A DNA stretch of 64,000 bases from Prosthecochloris marina (lineage in GTDB: Bacteria > Bacteroidota > Chlorobiia > Chlorobiales > Chlorobiaceae): positions 124,001 through 188,000 of the forward strand of contig NZ_PDNZ01000004.1 in assembly GCF_003182595.1 (NCBI RefSeq), in the 5' to 3' direction. Shown piece after piece: positions 44,248 through 52,562 of the stretch (the stretch's first letter is position 1; every line of letters starts with the position of its first letter). Position numbers and translations under genes: made by a program. A model generated the notes under the pieces. The model worked only from the letters and a program-made list of their open reading frames with translations. It had not been told where the DNA came from and made no database searches.

Positions 44248-45714
44248 ATGCCCCCAAGACAGGAAAAGTTTGTGTTACGTTCAGAAAACAGCCATAAGAA
44301 ACCCCCATCAAGCTCCAGTACAGCAAAACAGTATCGGGTTTTAATCGCCGACGACGATAAATCTACCCGTATTCTGTTAAACCATTTTCTAAAAAAAATG
44401 GGTTATCTGCCTGTTGACGCAATCGACGGAGAGGAATGTATTTCGATTCTCGAAAGAGAAAAAATAGACATCCTTCTCCTGGATATCAACATGCCGAAAA
44501 AAGACGGTTTCGGAGTCATGTCGTATCTCCGAAAAAAAGAAATTCCGATACCGGTCATCATGATTACCGCTCTCAATGACATACCCAATACGGTAAAATG
44601 CATTAAAATGGGCGCGTACGAATATCTCACCAAGCCGCTGGATGTGGACCGGCTTCAGATCGTCATGAGAAATGCAATCAGTGAATCGGAACTTCACGAT
44701 GCAGTTTCCCAGCTAAAAAAAGAGCTGAAAACCAAGGAAATCTTCAGACAAATCATTGGAGAAAGCTCTTCGATCAAACAAACAATGGAACAGGCTCTGC
44801 AGGTCATGGAAACGGACCTCAATGTCCTGATAATCGGAGAAAGCGGAACCGGCAAGGAGCTTTTCGCTCAGGCCATTCATGAAGGCAGCAAAAGAAAACA
44901 CGGCCCTTTTATCTCTGTCAATTGCGCAGCTATTTCTCACGAACTTGCAGAAAGCCTTCTTTTCGGACACTCCAAAGGCTCATTTACCGGTGCGAACAAT
45001 GACCACGAAGGATTTTTTGAACAAGCCGATCAGGGTACGCTTTTCCTTGATGAAATCGGAGATATGAACGCAGATATACAAGCAAAAGTACTCAGAGCCA
45101 TTCAGGAGAAGAAGATTCGAAGGGTCGGAGAAAAAATCGAACGCAGCATCAACTTCAGGGTCATTTCCGCAACCCACTGGAATTTCGCTCATGCACTCGA
45201 CAGCAATTCCTTCAGAGACGACCTCTATTATAGACTCGAAGAGTATCCGCTTTACATCCCACCACTTCGGGAGCGAAAAGAAGATATCCCTTTTCTGGCA
45301 AAGCACTTCCTCGAAAAGTTTTGCAGTGCAAATAACATCAAACAGTTGAGCCTTACGCCTGAAGCTACCGAGGAAATGGTGGAATATCACTGGCCTGGCA
45401 ATATTCGCGAACTTAAAAACGCCATTCAGCGAACAGCGATCAGTAGCAAAAACATTGGAGAAATAACCTCGATATTACGGCACAGAGGTGGACATATCAG
45501 AAAAAACGATCAAAAGATCGCCACTCCGAATAACTGTACCCACCTCGAAACATCTTGTAAAAAAGAAAAAATTCAGAGCCTCGAGGAAATCGAACGCCGC
45601 GCAATCGAAGAGGCTTATAAAGCCTGTGAAGGCAACCCGACAAAAACCGCTCAAGCCCTCGGCATTGGAAGAGCCACGCTTTATCGAAAACTCAAGAAAT
45701 TCGGGCTCAACTAA
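44248..45714 (+). CDS. Sigma-54-dependent response regulator (NtrC type)
   Basis: 488 residues. A receiver domain (about 30-145) has ADDDKS, the phosphoacceptor in LLLDINMPKKDG and Lys in YLTKPLD. The AAA+ domain (about 170-400) has Walker A GESGTGKELFA and Walker B LFLDEIGDM, with the sigma-54 contact loop as GSFTGA instead of GAFTGA. A Fis-type helix-turn-helix closes the protein (NPTKTAQALGIGRATLYRKL). It should activate sigma-54 promoters when phosphorylated. No kinase gene is adjacent. Confidence 0.94.
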   Translation: MPPRQEKFVLRSENSHKKPPSSSSTAKQYRVLIADDDKSTRILLNHFLKKMGYLPVDAIDGEECISILEREKIDILLLDINMPKKDGFGVMSYLRKKEIPIPVIMITALNDIPNTVKCIKMGAYEYLTKPLDVDRLQIVMRNAISESELHDAVSQLKKELKTKEIFRQIIGESSSIKQTMEQALQVMETDLNVLIIGESGTGKELFAQAIHEGSKRKHGPFISVNCAAISHELAESLLFGHSKGSFTGANNDHEGFFEQADQGTLFLDEIGDMNADIQAKVLRAIQEKKIRRVGEKIERSINFRVISATHWNFAHALDSNSFRDDLYYRLEEYPLYIPPLRERKEDIPFLAKHFLEKFCSANNIKQLSLTPEATEEMVEYHWPGNIRELKNAIQRTAISSKNIGEITSILRHRGGHIRKNDQKIATPNNCTHLETSCKKEKIQSLEEIERRAIEEAYKACEGNPTKTAQALGIGRATLYRKLKKFGLN

Positions 45715-45716
45715 AA

Positions 45717-45758
45717 AACGACGAGCAGCACGGCACCGCCCTTTTTTCACTCGTCGTT
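45717..45758. terminator. Inverted repeat at convergent gene ends
   Basis: AACGACGAG (45717-45725) pairs with CTCGTCGTT (45750-45758). The loop is 24 bases and contains a T6 run. It begins three bases after the sigma-54 regulator stop and overlaps the last codons of dut. A weak bidirectional terminator is possible. Confidence 0.4.
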
Positions 45759-46220
45759 CACTACCGGCATAGACTTTCCGGTGCTGATTCCCGTATGTCC
45801 GAAACCTCCATTGCCACGCTCTGTCTGTGATAGTGAATTCACTTCTTCGAGCGCCACATGTTCGTAACGAGCAACAACCATTTGAGCAATTCGATCACCA
45901 TGTTGAACCGTAAACGGCTTTTTTCCATAATTGACGAGAATCACCTTGACCTCTCCTCTGTAGTCTGCATCGATGGTAGCCGGTGTATTGGGTAGAGAGA
46001 TCAAATGTTTGAGAGCCAAACCGCTGCGCGGTCTGAGCTGAGCCTCAAAACCTTCGGGCAGCTCGATACACAACCCCGTGGGAATGAGCGCTGTTGTGAA
46101 AGGATCGATTTCCAAAGGAGCATCCAGACATGCAGCCAGATCCATGCCAGCTGCATTCGCCGTTGCATAACGAGGAAGAATGGCTTTTTGATTTATACGG
46201 ACTATCTTTACCGTAGACAT
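45747..46220 (-). CDS. dut: dUTP diphosphatase
   Basis: 157 residues. It hydrolyses dUTP to dUMP, keeping uracil out of DNA. All five trimeric dUTPase motifs are recognisable: [48 protein letters not shown] and the C-terminal [10 protein letters not shown] that closes over the active site. The last dozen residues ([12 protein letters not shown]) are a short extension. Convergent with the sigma-54 regulator and divergent from bshB1. Confidence 0.96.
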   Translation of the reverse strand: MSTVKIVRINQKAILPRYATANAAGMDLAACLDAPLEIDPFTTALIPTGLCIELPEGFEAQLRPRSGLALKHLISLPNTPATIDADYRGEVKVILVNYGKKPFTVQHGDRIAQMVVARYEHVALEEVNSLSQTERGNGGFGHTGISTGKSMPVVNDE

Positions 46221-46245
46221 TGCAGTATGCGATTTTTATTGGTTT

Positions 46246-47028
46246 TTGTTCAAGATAACTCATTCAGACAATACAACATTGACCGTGGATAATAAAACAG
46301 AAAAGGTTTACGCTCTTGCTTTCGGTGCTCATCCCGATGATGTAGAGCTTTCTTGCGGGGCAACATTGCTGAAACTCATCGATGAAGGCCAAACTGTTGC
46401 CGTATGTGATCTCACTCAGGGCGAAATGGGAACCCTCGGTTCACCGGAAACAAGAAAAACAGAATCCGCCAAGGCAACAAAAGTCATGGGTTACACAAAA
46501 CGCATAACGCTCGATCTTGGAGACTCAAAACTCCACGACACCGAAGAGGCACAGAAAGAAATCATCCGGGTCATTCGTCATTTTCAACCCTGCGTGGTGT
46601 TCACCAACCCTCCAGACGAACGACATCCTGATCATATCAAAGCATCGCGCCTGGTTTATGATGCGATTTTCTATGCCGGACTCAAAAAAATCACCACGCT
46701 GCACAACGGCAAGAAACAGGAACCTTACAGACCGCCGCATCTGCTCTACTATATGCAGTTCAAGCACTTCGACCCGTCTATCATCGTCGATGTCACAGCA
46801 ACGTTCGAACGATCCAGAACAGGAATCCTCGCTTTCGGTTCACAATTCTACAGGGAAGGTGAGACAAACGAACCGGAAACCTTGATCCAGCGAAAAGAAT
46901 TTCTCAGCGGACTCGAGGCCCGAGCCCGATATCTCGGAGAACAGATTGGAACCGGATATGGAGAAGGTTTTAGTGCACCAGGTCCTATCAAAGCAGCTAC
47001 GTTCACTGCCCTGTTTCCAGAAAACTGA
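46246..47028 (+). CDS. bshB1: Bacillithiol biosynthesis deacetylase BshB1
   Basis: 260 codons from a TTG at 46246; a GTG at 46285 is perhaps the better start because conserved sequence begins near residue 20. It removes the acetyl group from GlcNAc-malate, the second step of bacillithiol synthesis, using zinc. The PIG-L/LmbE motif AFGAHPDDVELSCGATL supplies metal ligands; TQGEMGTLGSPETR and PDERHPDHIKASRLV (with the second metal His) are BshB1-typical. Green sulfur bacteria are known to use N-methyl-bacillithiol, which fits. Confidence 0.9.
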   Translation: MFKITHSDNTTLTVDNKTEKVYALAFGAHPDDVELSCGATLLKLIDEGQTVAVCDLTQGEMGTLGSPETRKTESAKATKVMGYTKRITLDLGDSKLHDTEEAQKEIIRVIRHFQPCVVFTNPPDERHPDHIKASRLVYDAIFYAGLKKITTLHNGKKQEPYRPPHLLYYMQFKHFDPSIIVDVTATFERSRTGILAFGSQFYREGETNEPETLIQRKEFLSGLEARARYLGEQIGTGYGEGFSAPGPIKAATFTALFPEN

Positions 47029-47110
47029 CCGCTCTCTCAACCGAACATCTCAAAACCCACATTGCAACCCACCGGACACGTCATCCGGCTGTAGAGCAGT
47101 TACTTCCTCA

Positions 47111-48052
47111 TCAATTATAATCCATCTTCGCCGTGCTTCTTCCTCTCAGAAACTTATCCGCATACAGAGCGGCACGGCACCCTTCAGAAGCAACAATAAT
47201 CGCCTGCTTGATATCCTTGCATAAAATATCCCCTGCGGCAAAAACACCAGGTACGGATGTAGAAAAATCCGCCCCTATCTTCAGACAACTTTCTTCGACA
47301 CAATCAAGCTGCCCTCCCGCGTAATCGATAATCGGAGAAGAACCGCTCAGATAAAGAAAAACGCCGTCTACTTCGAGTGGAGCATTCTCTCCACGGATTG
47401 TAAGAGACTCAACTGCTTTGTCCCCGTTAATCGCAACAATGCTTTGGTTATACCGCACTTCAATATTCGGCTGAAAATCGAGTCCCTCGACCATTTCGGA
47501 CGGTGCCGAAAACGAGGATGTCGGACAGAGCAAATACACTTTCCCTGCAAAGCGTGAGAGCACCTTCGCTTCTTCTACCGCTTCTCCGGTTCGGCCGGCA
47601 ACGGCAACAACCTGTCCCTTGTAAAATGCAGCATCACAGGTAGCGCAATAGCTGACACCAACCCCCAAGAGTTCCTGCTCTCCCTTTATCTTCCTGCTCT
47701 TTCCCATCGAACCGGTAGCGAGAATCAAAGCTTTTGCCCTGAACACCTTGCCGCTTGCCGTAAAAACATTCTTTTCTCGTTTGCTCAGATCCAGGCCGGT
47801 TACTTTTTCTCTGAAAAACTTTGCCCCGAACGATTCAGCCTGACTTTTCATCGAATCAAGCAGTTCGATACCGGAGATATCCGAACGAACACCGGGATAG
47901 TTGGCGATAACGTGAGCCATACCGAGAGCACCTGCATGGGGGTCCTTATCAAGGACAACTGTTCGTAATTCAGCCCTTGCGGCATAGATAGCTGCGGACA
48001 AACCTGCAGGCCCTCCCCCTACAATCACAACATCATAGTGTTCTGTATTCAT
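47111..48052 (-). CDS. Thioredoxin-reductase-like flavoprotein
   Basis: 313 residues. The FAD motif VIVGGGPAGLSAAIYAARA is at the N-terminus and FAAGDI near the C-terminus. The redox pair is CATC (SYCATCDAAF, about residue 135), as in thioredoxin reductase. The second Rossmann region reads VAVAGRTGEAVEEA, and the HRRxxxR patch that binds the NADPH 2'-phosphate is missing (CPTSSFSAPSEM instead). The electron donor may therefore be NADH or ferredoxin. It is convergent with bshB1; a role in bacillithiol or thioredoxin reduction is only a suggestion. Confidence 0.82.
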   Translation of the reverse strand: MNTEHYDVVIVGGGPAGLSAAIYAARAELRTVVLDKDPHAGALGMAHVIANYPGVRSDISGIELLDSMKSQAESFGAKFFREKVTGLDLSKREKNVFTASGKVFRAKALILATGSMGKSRKIKGEQELLGVGVSYCATCDAAFYKGQVVAVAGRTGEAVEEAKVLSRFAGKVYLLCPTSSFSAPSEMVEGLDFQPNIEVRYNQSIVAINGDKAVESLTIRGENAPLEVDGVFLYLSGSSPIIDYAGGQLDCVEESCLKIGADFSTSVPGVFAAGDILCKDIKQAIIVASEGCRAALYADKFLRGRSTAKMDYN

Positions 48053-48138
48053 GAAATATTACCTGTTTATAACTGTTCTTTCTATCAATCGTTTCATATT
48101 GTCAAGAATTCCCTAAATTTCTCAAAGGTATCATTTCC

Positions 48139-49833
48139 TTGCAAAAAACACAGGTCATGCAAAAAATAGTAGTCTGGTTATCATTTTTTTTTCTCTGCAG
48201 CACGCTTCCCTCTTGCAGTAGTCCACAGGAATACCGTTCGGATCACATTACCATAGGTATCGATGGCGACTTCGACCACCTCAACCCCCTGCTCATACAG
48301 CTCTCTCTCTCTCGAGAGGTTTGCACGCTTATATTCCCATCCTTGACAAAACCCTCCTATGACCAAGAAAAAGGAAGTATCGAATTCAAACCAAACGCAG
48401 CCGAGAGCTGGGAGTTCAGTGATGACGGGAAAAAAGCAGTGTTTTATCTCAGAAAAGATGCGGTTTGGCAAGACGACGAACCGTTAACATCGGAAGACTT
48501 CAAGTTTTCGTACCAGCTCTACGCAAATCCTGAAATTGCCAGCACTCGCCAACACTACCTCAACGACCTTTTGGCGCTCGATGATGGCAGCATCGATTTT
48601 GAAAACAGTGTCGAAACACCTGACGATCATACTCTGGTTCTGAAGTTCAATAAACCGATGGCTCCAGCCATTATCCTCGATCATTTCAATGATCTTATGC
48701 CGGTCGCGAAGCATATTTTCGATTCGATTCCTCCCGAAGAAATCCGTATGCGAGCAGCAGAAACCCCGATTGTCGGTGCAGGCCCTTTCAAGGTGAAGGA
48801 ATGGGCTCGGCAGCAAAAACTTGTACTCGTATCGAACGAGAAATCGATATTACCTCATCCTGCACTGATTTCCACCATGAGCTTCATCATCGCCCCGGAG
48901 TACACCACACGCCTTGCCATGCTGAAATCAGGACAGCTTGATGCACTCATATCTGCTGGCGGGATAAACCCGAAAGACCTCCCGGAACTGCAAAAGACAA
49001 ACCCGGAGATCATGATAAAACCCGTCAAGAATCGATATTTCGACAGTATCGTATGGCTGACCATCGACGGGGAGTCTTATAGAAAGCATGAGGAAATCAA
49101 ACCGAATTTATTCTTTGGGGATAAAAAGGTCCGTCAAGCCATGACCTATGCCATAGACCGCCAAGCCATAATCGATGGCTTCATGGGCCCGAAGCATGCC
49201 GTGGTAGTCAATACATCTCTATCCCCCGCCTATGAAGCGATTGCCAACCGGTCCCTCGATACGTATACATATGATCCCCAAAAAGCGCAGTTATTGCTCA
49301 AACAAGCCGGGTGGGAACCCGGACCCGACGGCATCATGCAGAAAAACGGTAAAAAGTTTTCCTTTACCCTTGCAGCCCAGGCTGGGAACCCGCGCAGAAA
49401 CTACGCGGCAACAATTATCCAGCAAAACCTCCGTGAGATAGGCATAGAATGTGAGCTTAGAATCGACGAAAAACTTATTTTCAACAAAAGCCAGAACGAA
49501 TTCCTCTACGATGCCGCACTATCGGGCCTTGCCGCCGAAACCCTGCCGTTTCAGCTTATCATCTGGGGCTCGGATTTCCAGAACAGGCCTTTTAACTCCT
49601 CGGCTTTTCAACACGCGAAACTCGACAGGGTAATAAGCCAACTAAGCACTCCCCTTCCGGAAAACGAAAGCCTTCTCTTATGGCAAGAGTACCAAAAAAT
49701 ACTTCATGAAGAACAGCCGAGAACCTTCCTTTACTACTATGACGAACTCGAGGGATTCAGCAAACGGATTAAAAACGTGGAAGTCAATCTTCTCTCGACC
49801 CTCTATAACGCATATGAATGGGAGTTGAATTAA
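48139..49833 (+). CDS. Family-5 extracellular solute-binding lipoprotein
   Basis: 564 codons from a TTG at 48139, or 558 from the ATG at 48157; both give a signal peptide. The lipobox is LPSC (about residue 26 of the longer form), predicting lipid attachment after export. The rest is the SBP_bac_5 fold of peptide/nickel/oligopeptide ABC transporters: AESWEFSDDGKKAVFYLRKD, LTSEDFKFSYQL, GAGPFKVKEW, and KVRQAMTYAIDRQAIID in domain II. No permease or ATPase gene is adjacent, so the partner transporter must be elsewhere. Confidence 0.9.
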   Translation: MQKTQVMQKIVVWLSFFFLCSTLPSCSSPQEYRSDHITIGIDGDFDHLNPLLIQLSLSREVCTLIFPSLTKPSYDQEKGSIEFKPNAAESWEFSDDGKKAVFYLRKDAVWQDDEPLTSEDFKFSYQLYANPEIASTRQHYLNDLLALDDGSIDFENSVETPDDHTLVLKFNKPMAPAIILDHFNDLMPVAKHIFDSIPPEEIRMRAAETPIVGAGPFKVKEWARQQKLVLVSNEKSILPHPALISTMSFIIAPEYTTRLAMLKSGQLDALISAGGINPKDLPELQKTNPEIMIKPVKNRYFDSIVWLTIDGESYRKHEEIKPNLFFGDKKVRQAMTYAIDRQAIIDGFMGPKHAVVVNTSLSPAYEAIANRSLDTYTYDPQKAQLLLKQAGWEPGPDGIMQKNGKKFSFTLAAQAGNPRRNYAATIIQQNLREIGIECELRIDEKLIFNKSQNEFLYDAALSGLAAETLPFQLIIWGSDFQNRPFNSSAFQHAKLDRVISQLSTPLPENESLLLWQEYQKILHEEQPRTFLYYYDELEGFSKRIKNVEVNLLSTLYNAYEWELN

Positions 49834-49923
49834 AGCTTACTCACATTGGGGCATCCCTTATTTTTACTATATTCTTGAGCTTTTTATTACGATCATGTAG
49901 TCCATAAGTCAAGACCAACCAGT

Positions 49924-50391
49924 ATGCCTCGTTATACTCCCGAACAGCTTGAAAAAAGAAATCTTTCCGTATGGACAAAAGTGCAGGGCATCCTTGCACC
50001 CATACAGTTTGTTGCTTTCATAGCCGGCCTTGCCGTGACCATTCTGTACAAATTAGACATGGGTATCGACAACTTTGCCTGGGTGACCGCTTTTATCATT
50101 CTGAAAACCGTTATTTTTCTCCTCATTTTTATCACAGGAGCGTTTTTCGAAAAAGACGTCTTCGACCAATACGTTTTTGCACCGGAGTTTTTTTGGGAAG
50201 ATGTCGGCAGCACTATAGCAATAGTCATTCACCTTGGCTACTTTATCTTATTTTACATGGGCCTGGATGAAAATGTCCTTATCTGGACTGCACTCCTTGC
50301 TTATCTGAGTTACTTGATTAACGCAGCACAGTTTCTGTTCCGCCTGATCATTGAAAAACAGCATGCGAGAAAAACCCAAACCGCAAACTGA
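49924..50391 (+). CDS. bchF: 3-Vinyl bacteriochlorophyllide hydratase
   Basis: 155 residues with four membrane helices. It hydrates the C-3 vinyl group on the way to bacteriochlorophylls. EQLEKRNLSVWTKVQGILAP near the N-terminus and GAFFEKDVFDQYVFAPEFFW at residues 73-92 are BchF/BchV family blocks. Green sulfur bacteria have two such enzymes (BchF and BchV); location directly before bchC and bchX favours BchF. The three genes run in the same direction with 15-16-base gaps, an apparent operon. Confidence 0.9.
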   Translation: MPRYTPEQLEKRNLSVWTKVQGILAPIQFVAFIAGLAVTILYKLDMGIDNFAWVTAFIILKTVIFLLIFITGAFFEKDVFDQYVFAPEFFWEDVGSTIAIVIHLGYFILFYMGLDENVLIWTALLAYLSYLINAAQFLFRLIIEKQHARKTQTAN

Positions 50392-50407
50392 AGCCAGCAG
50401 ATCCGCC

Positions 50408-51391
50408 ATGAAAGCAAAAGCAATCGTTTTTACCGGTGTTCGTCAGATAGAAGTGAAAAACGTAACGCTCAAACCGGTGTTATCGACCGATGTACTCATT
50501 GAAACGCATTGGTCTTCGATCAGTACAGGTACCGAAAAAATGGCATTCAACGGCCTTATTCCTTCACCGCCTTTCATCTTTCCGTTTATACCGGGTTATG
50601 AAACCGTAGGTAAAATCACACAGGTCGGGGCTCACGTCAATGAAAATCTCATCGGCAAATATGCCTACATTGCCGGATCTTTCGGATACCAGGACGTCAA
50701 TGCCGCTTTTGGAGGGGCATCACAGTTTGTCGTTTGTCCGGTCGAAAGCATTACGGTACTTGAAGGCATTGACGACCCGAAATGCGGCATTGCGCTTCCC
50801 CTTGGAGCAACAGCACTCCATTTTATGGATCTTGCAGACATAGCAGGAAAAAAAGTTCTTGTTCTTGGCCAGGGGGCTGTAGGTATTCTCGCCGTCCAGC
50901 TGGCCAAACACATGGGAGCAAAACTTGTTGCGGCTACAGAACCCTATCAGAACCGTCTTAACTTCTCTTCAGCCGATCTGAAAGTAAATCCGTCAATCCA
51001 GGATGTTTCAGCAGCCCTCGCTGGAAATGAGTTTGATGTCATGATAGACAGTACCGGTGTCATGAACGCTATCGAAACCGGTCTGCGCTTCCTGAAGTTC
51101 CACGGTAAAGTAATTTTTGGAGGCTACTACCAGCGAATGAACATCGATTATTCACAAGCCTTTGAAAAAGAACTGTCATTTGTCGCTGCACGTCAATGGG
51201 CCAAAGGTGACCTGCTCCGTGTCAGGGATCTTATCAGAACCGGAAAACTGAACACAAAAAAGATATTCACCCATAGCCACTCCGTTGATACCGATCTTGC
51301 CGAAGCGTACCATCAAGCCTTCAACGATCCGGACTGTTTAAAGATGATTCTGAGCTGGAAAGAGTCTGATACCGAAACCCTGCCAGAATAG
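50408..51391 (+). CDS. bchC: Bacteriochlorophyllide a dehydrogenase BchC
   Basis: 327 residues from the ATG at 50408 (MKAKAIVFTGVRQIEVKNV); an upstream TTG would overlap bchF and add 19 non-family residues. BchC oxidises the 3-hydroxyethyl group to acetyl in bacteriochlorophyll a synthesis. It belongs to the medium-chain dehydrogenase fold: THWSSISTGTEKM, FPFIPGYETVGKI, then the nucleotide motif VLVLGQGAVGILAVQLAKHM. The catalytic zinc ligands of classical alcohol dehydrogenases are not obvious, as usual for BchC. Confidence 0.93.
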   Translation: MKAKAIVFTGVRQIEVKNVTLKPVLSTDVLIETHWSSISTGTEKMAFNGLIPSPPFIFPFIPGYETVGKITQVGAHVNENLIGKYAYIAGSFGYQDVNAAFGGASQFVVCPVESITVLEGIDDPKCGIALPLGATALHFMDLADIAGKKVLVLGQGAVGILAVQLAKHMGAKLVAATEPYQNRLNFSSADLKVNPSIQDVSAALAGNEFDVMIDSTGVMNAIETGLRFLKFHGKVIFGGYYQRMNIDYSQAFEKELSFVAARQWAKGDLLRVRDLIRTGKLNTKKIFTHSHSVDTDLAEAYHQAFNDPDCLKMILSWKESDTETLPE

Positions 51392-51406
51392 GAATATCAT
51401 ATCTGT

Positions 51407-52522
51407 ATGACACCACGCACTATAGCCATATACGGAAAGGGAGGCATCGGGAAAAGCTTCACAACAACCAACCTGAGCGCAACGTTTGCGCTTATGGGAA
51501 AAAAAGTACTGCAGCTGGGATGCGACCCGAAGCATGACTCGACAACGTCGCTCTTCGGAGGAATCTCACTGCCTACTGTTACAGAAGTTTTTGCAGAAAA
51601 AAATGCCCGTAATGAACAAGTGCAGATCAGCGACATTGTCTTCAGGAGAGATGTTCCTGACTTTCCACAGCCAATTTATGGTGTTGAACTCGGAGGCCCC
51701 CAAGTCGGCAGAGGGTGCGGTGGCAGAGGCATTATCTCCGGCTTCGATGTGCTGGAAAAACTCGGCCTGTTCACATGGGATCTTGATATCATTTTAATGG
51801 ATTTTCTCGGTGATGTTGTTTGTGGAGGTTTCGCCACCCCATTGGCACGCTCCCTGAGTGAAGAAGTCATTCTTTTGACAACCAATGACCGCCAGTCGAT
51901 ATTCACTGCCAACAATATCTGCAAGGCAAACAACTACTTTAGAACCGTAGGTGGACAATCCAAGCTCCTCGGACTCATCATTAATCGTGACGACGATAGC
52001 GGTATTGCAGAAAAGTATGCAGCTGCTGCAGAGATAAACATCCTCATGAAGCTGCCATACGATCCGGCAGCAAGGGACAAGGATGACAGCTTCAACTTCG
52101 CGATCCAGCTTCCTGAAATAGGAGAAAAGTTCCGCAAACTCGCCGCTGATATCATCGAAAGAAATATCGAACCCTGCGAAGCGGCCGGGCTTGATTTTCA
52201 AACATTTGTCCGTTTGTTCGGAGAGATAAGCGCCGCTCATCCAACCCCTGCCTCGGAAACAGAGCTAACCGGACAACAAACACAAACAAGTCCCGACTTT
52301 TCAGCACGAGAAAACGACGATCCCGGTTCATCTGACAACGAAAAGCTGTTATCCTGCGTCGATAAGCTTCCTGATGCCGAACGGGAAATCTACCGCATGA
52401 TTGATATTGACAAAAAAAGCGTTACGGAAACAGCCGGGCTGCAAGGTATCAGCGAATCGGAAACCGAGAAAACACTTTCAGCCGCCAGAACCCGCCTGAG
52501 AAAACTGTTCTTCTCTTTATGA
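51407..52522 (+). CDS. bchX: Chlorophyllide a reductase iron protein subunit X with sigma-region-4-like tail
   Basis: 371 residues. BchX is the nitrogenase-like ATP-dependent electron donor of chlorophyllide a reductase (with BchYZ). The P-loop is IYGKGGIGKS (residues 8-17); the cluster Cys residues are C104 (GRGCGGRG) and C139 (DVVCGGFATP). The body ends near residue 280. An acidic, Thr/Ser-rich linker (about 283-313) follows, then 58 residues (314-371) that read like a sigma-70 region 4 helix-turn-helix: VDKLPDAEREIYRMIDIDKK, then VTETAGLQGISESETEKTL, then ARTRLRKLF. The tail's role is unknown; DNA or protein binding is an inference. Third gene of bchFCX. Confidence 0.93.
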   Translation: MTPRTIAIYGKGGIGKSFTTTNLSATFALMGKKVLQLGCDPKHDSTTSLFGGISLPTVTEVFAEKNARNEQVQISDIVFRRDVPDFPQPIYGVELGGPQVGRGCGGRGIISGFDVLEKLGLFTWDLDIILMDFLGDVVCGGFATPLARSLSEEVILLTTNDRQSIFTANNICKANNYFRTVGGQSKLLGLIINRDDDSGIAEKYAAAAEINILMKLPYDPAARDKDDSFNFAIQLPEIGEKFRKLAADIIERNIEPCEAAGLDFQTFVRLFGEISAAHPTPASETELTGQQTQTSPDFSARENDDPGSSDNEKLLSCVDKLPDAEREIYRMIDIDKKSVTETAGLQGISESETEKTLSAARTRLRKLFFSL

Positions 52523-52562
52523 GCAGTGACGAGTAACAAGTGTTCAGTCAGCAGTCTTCACG

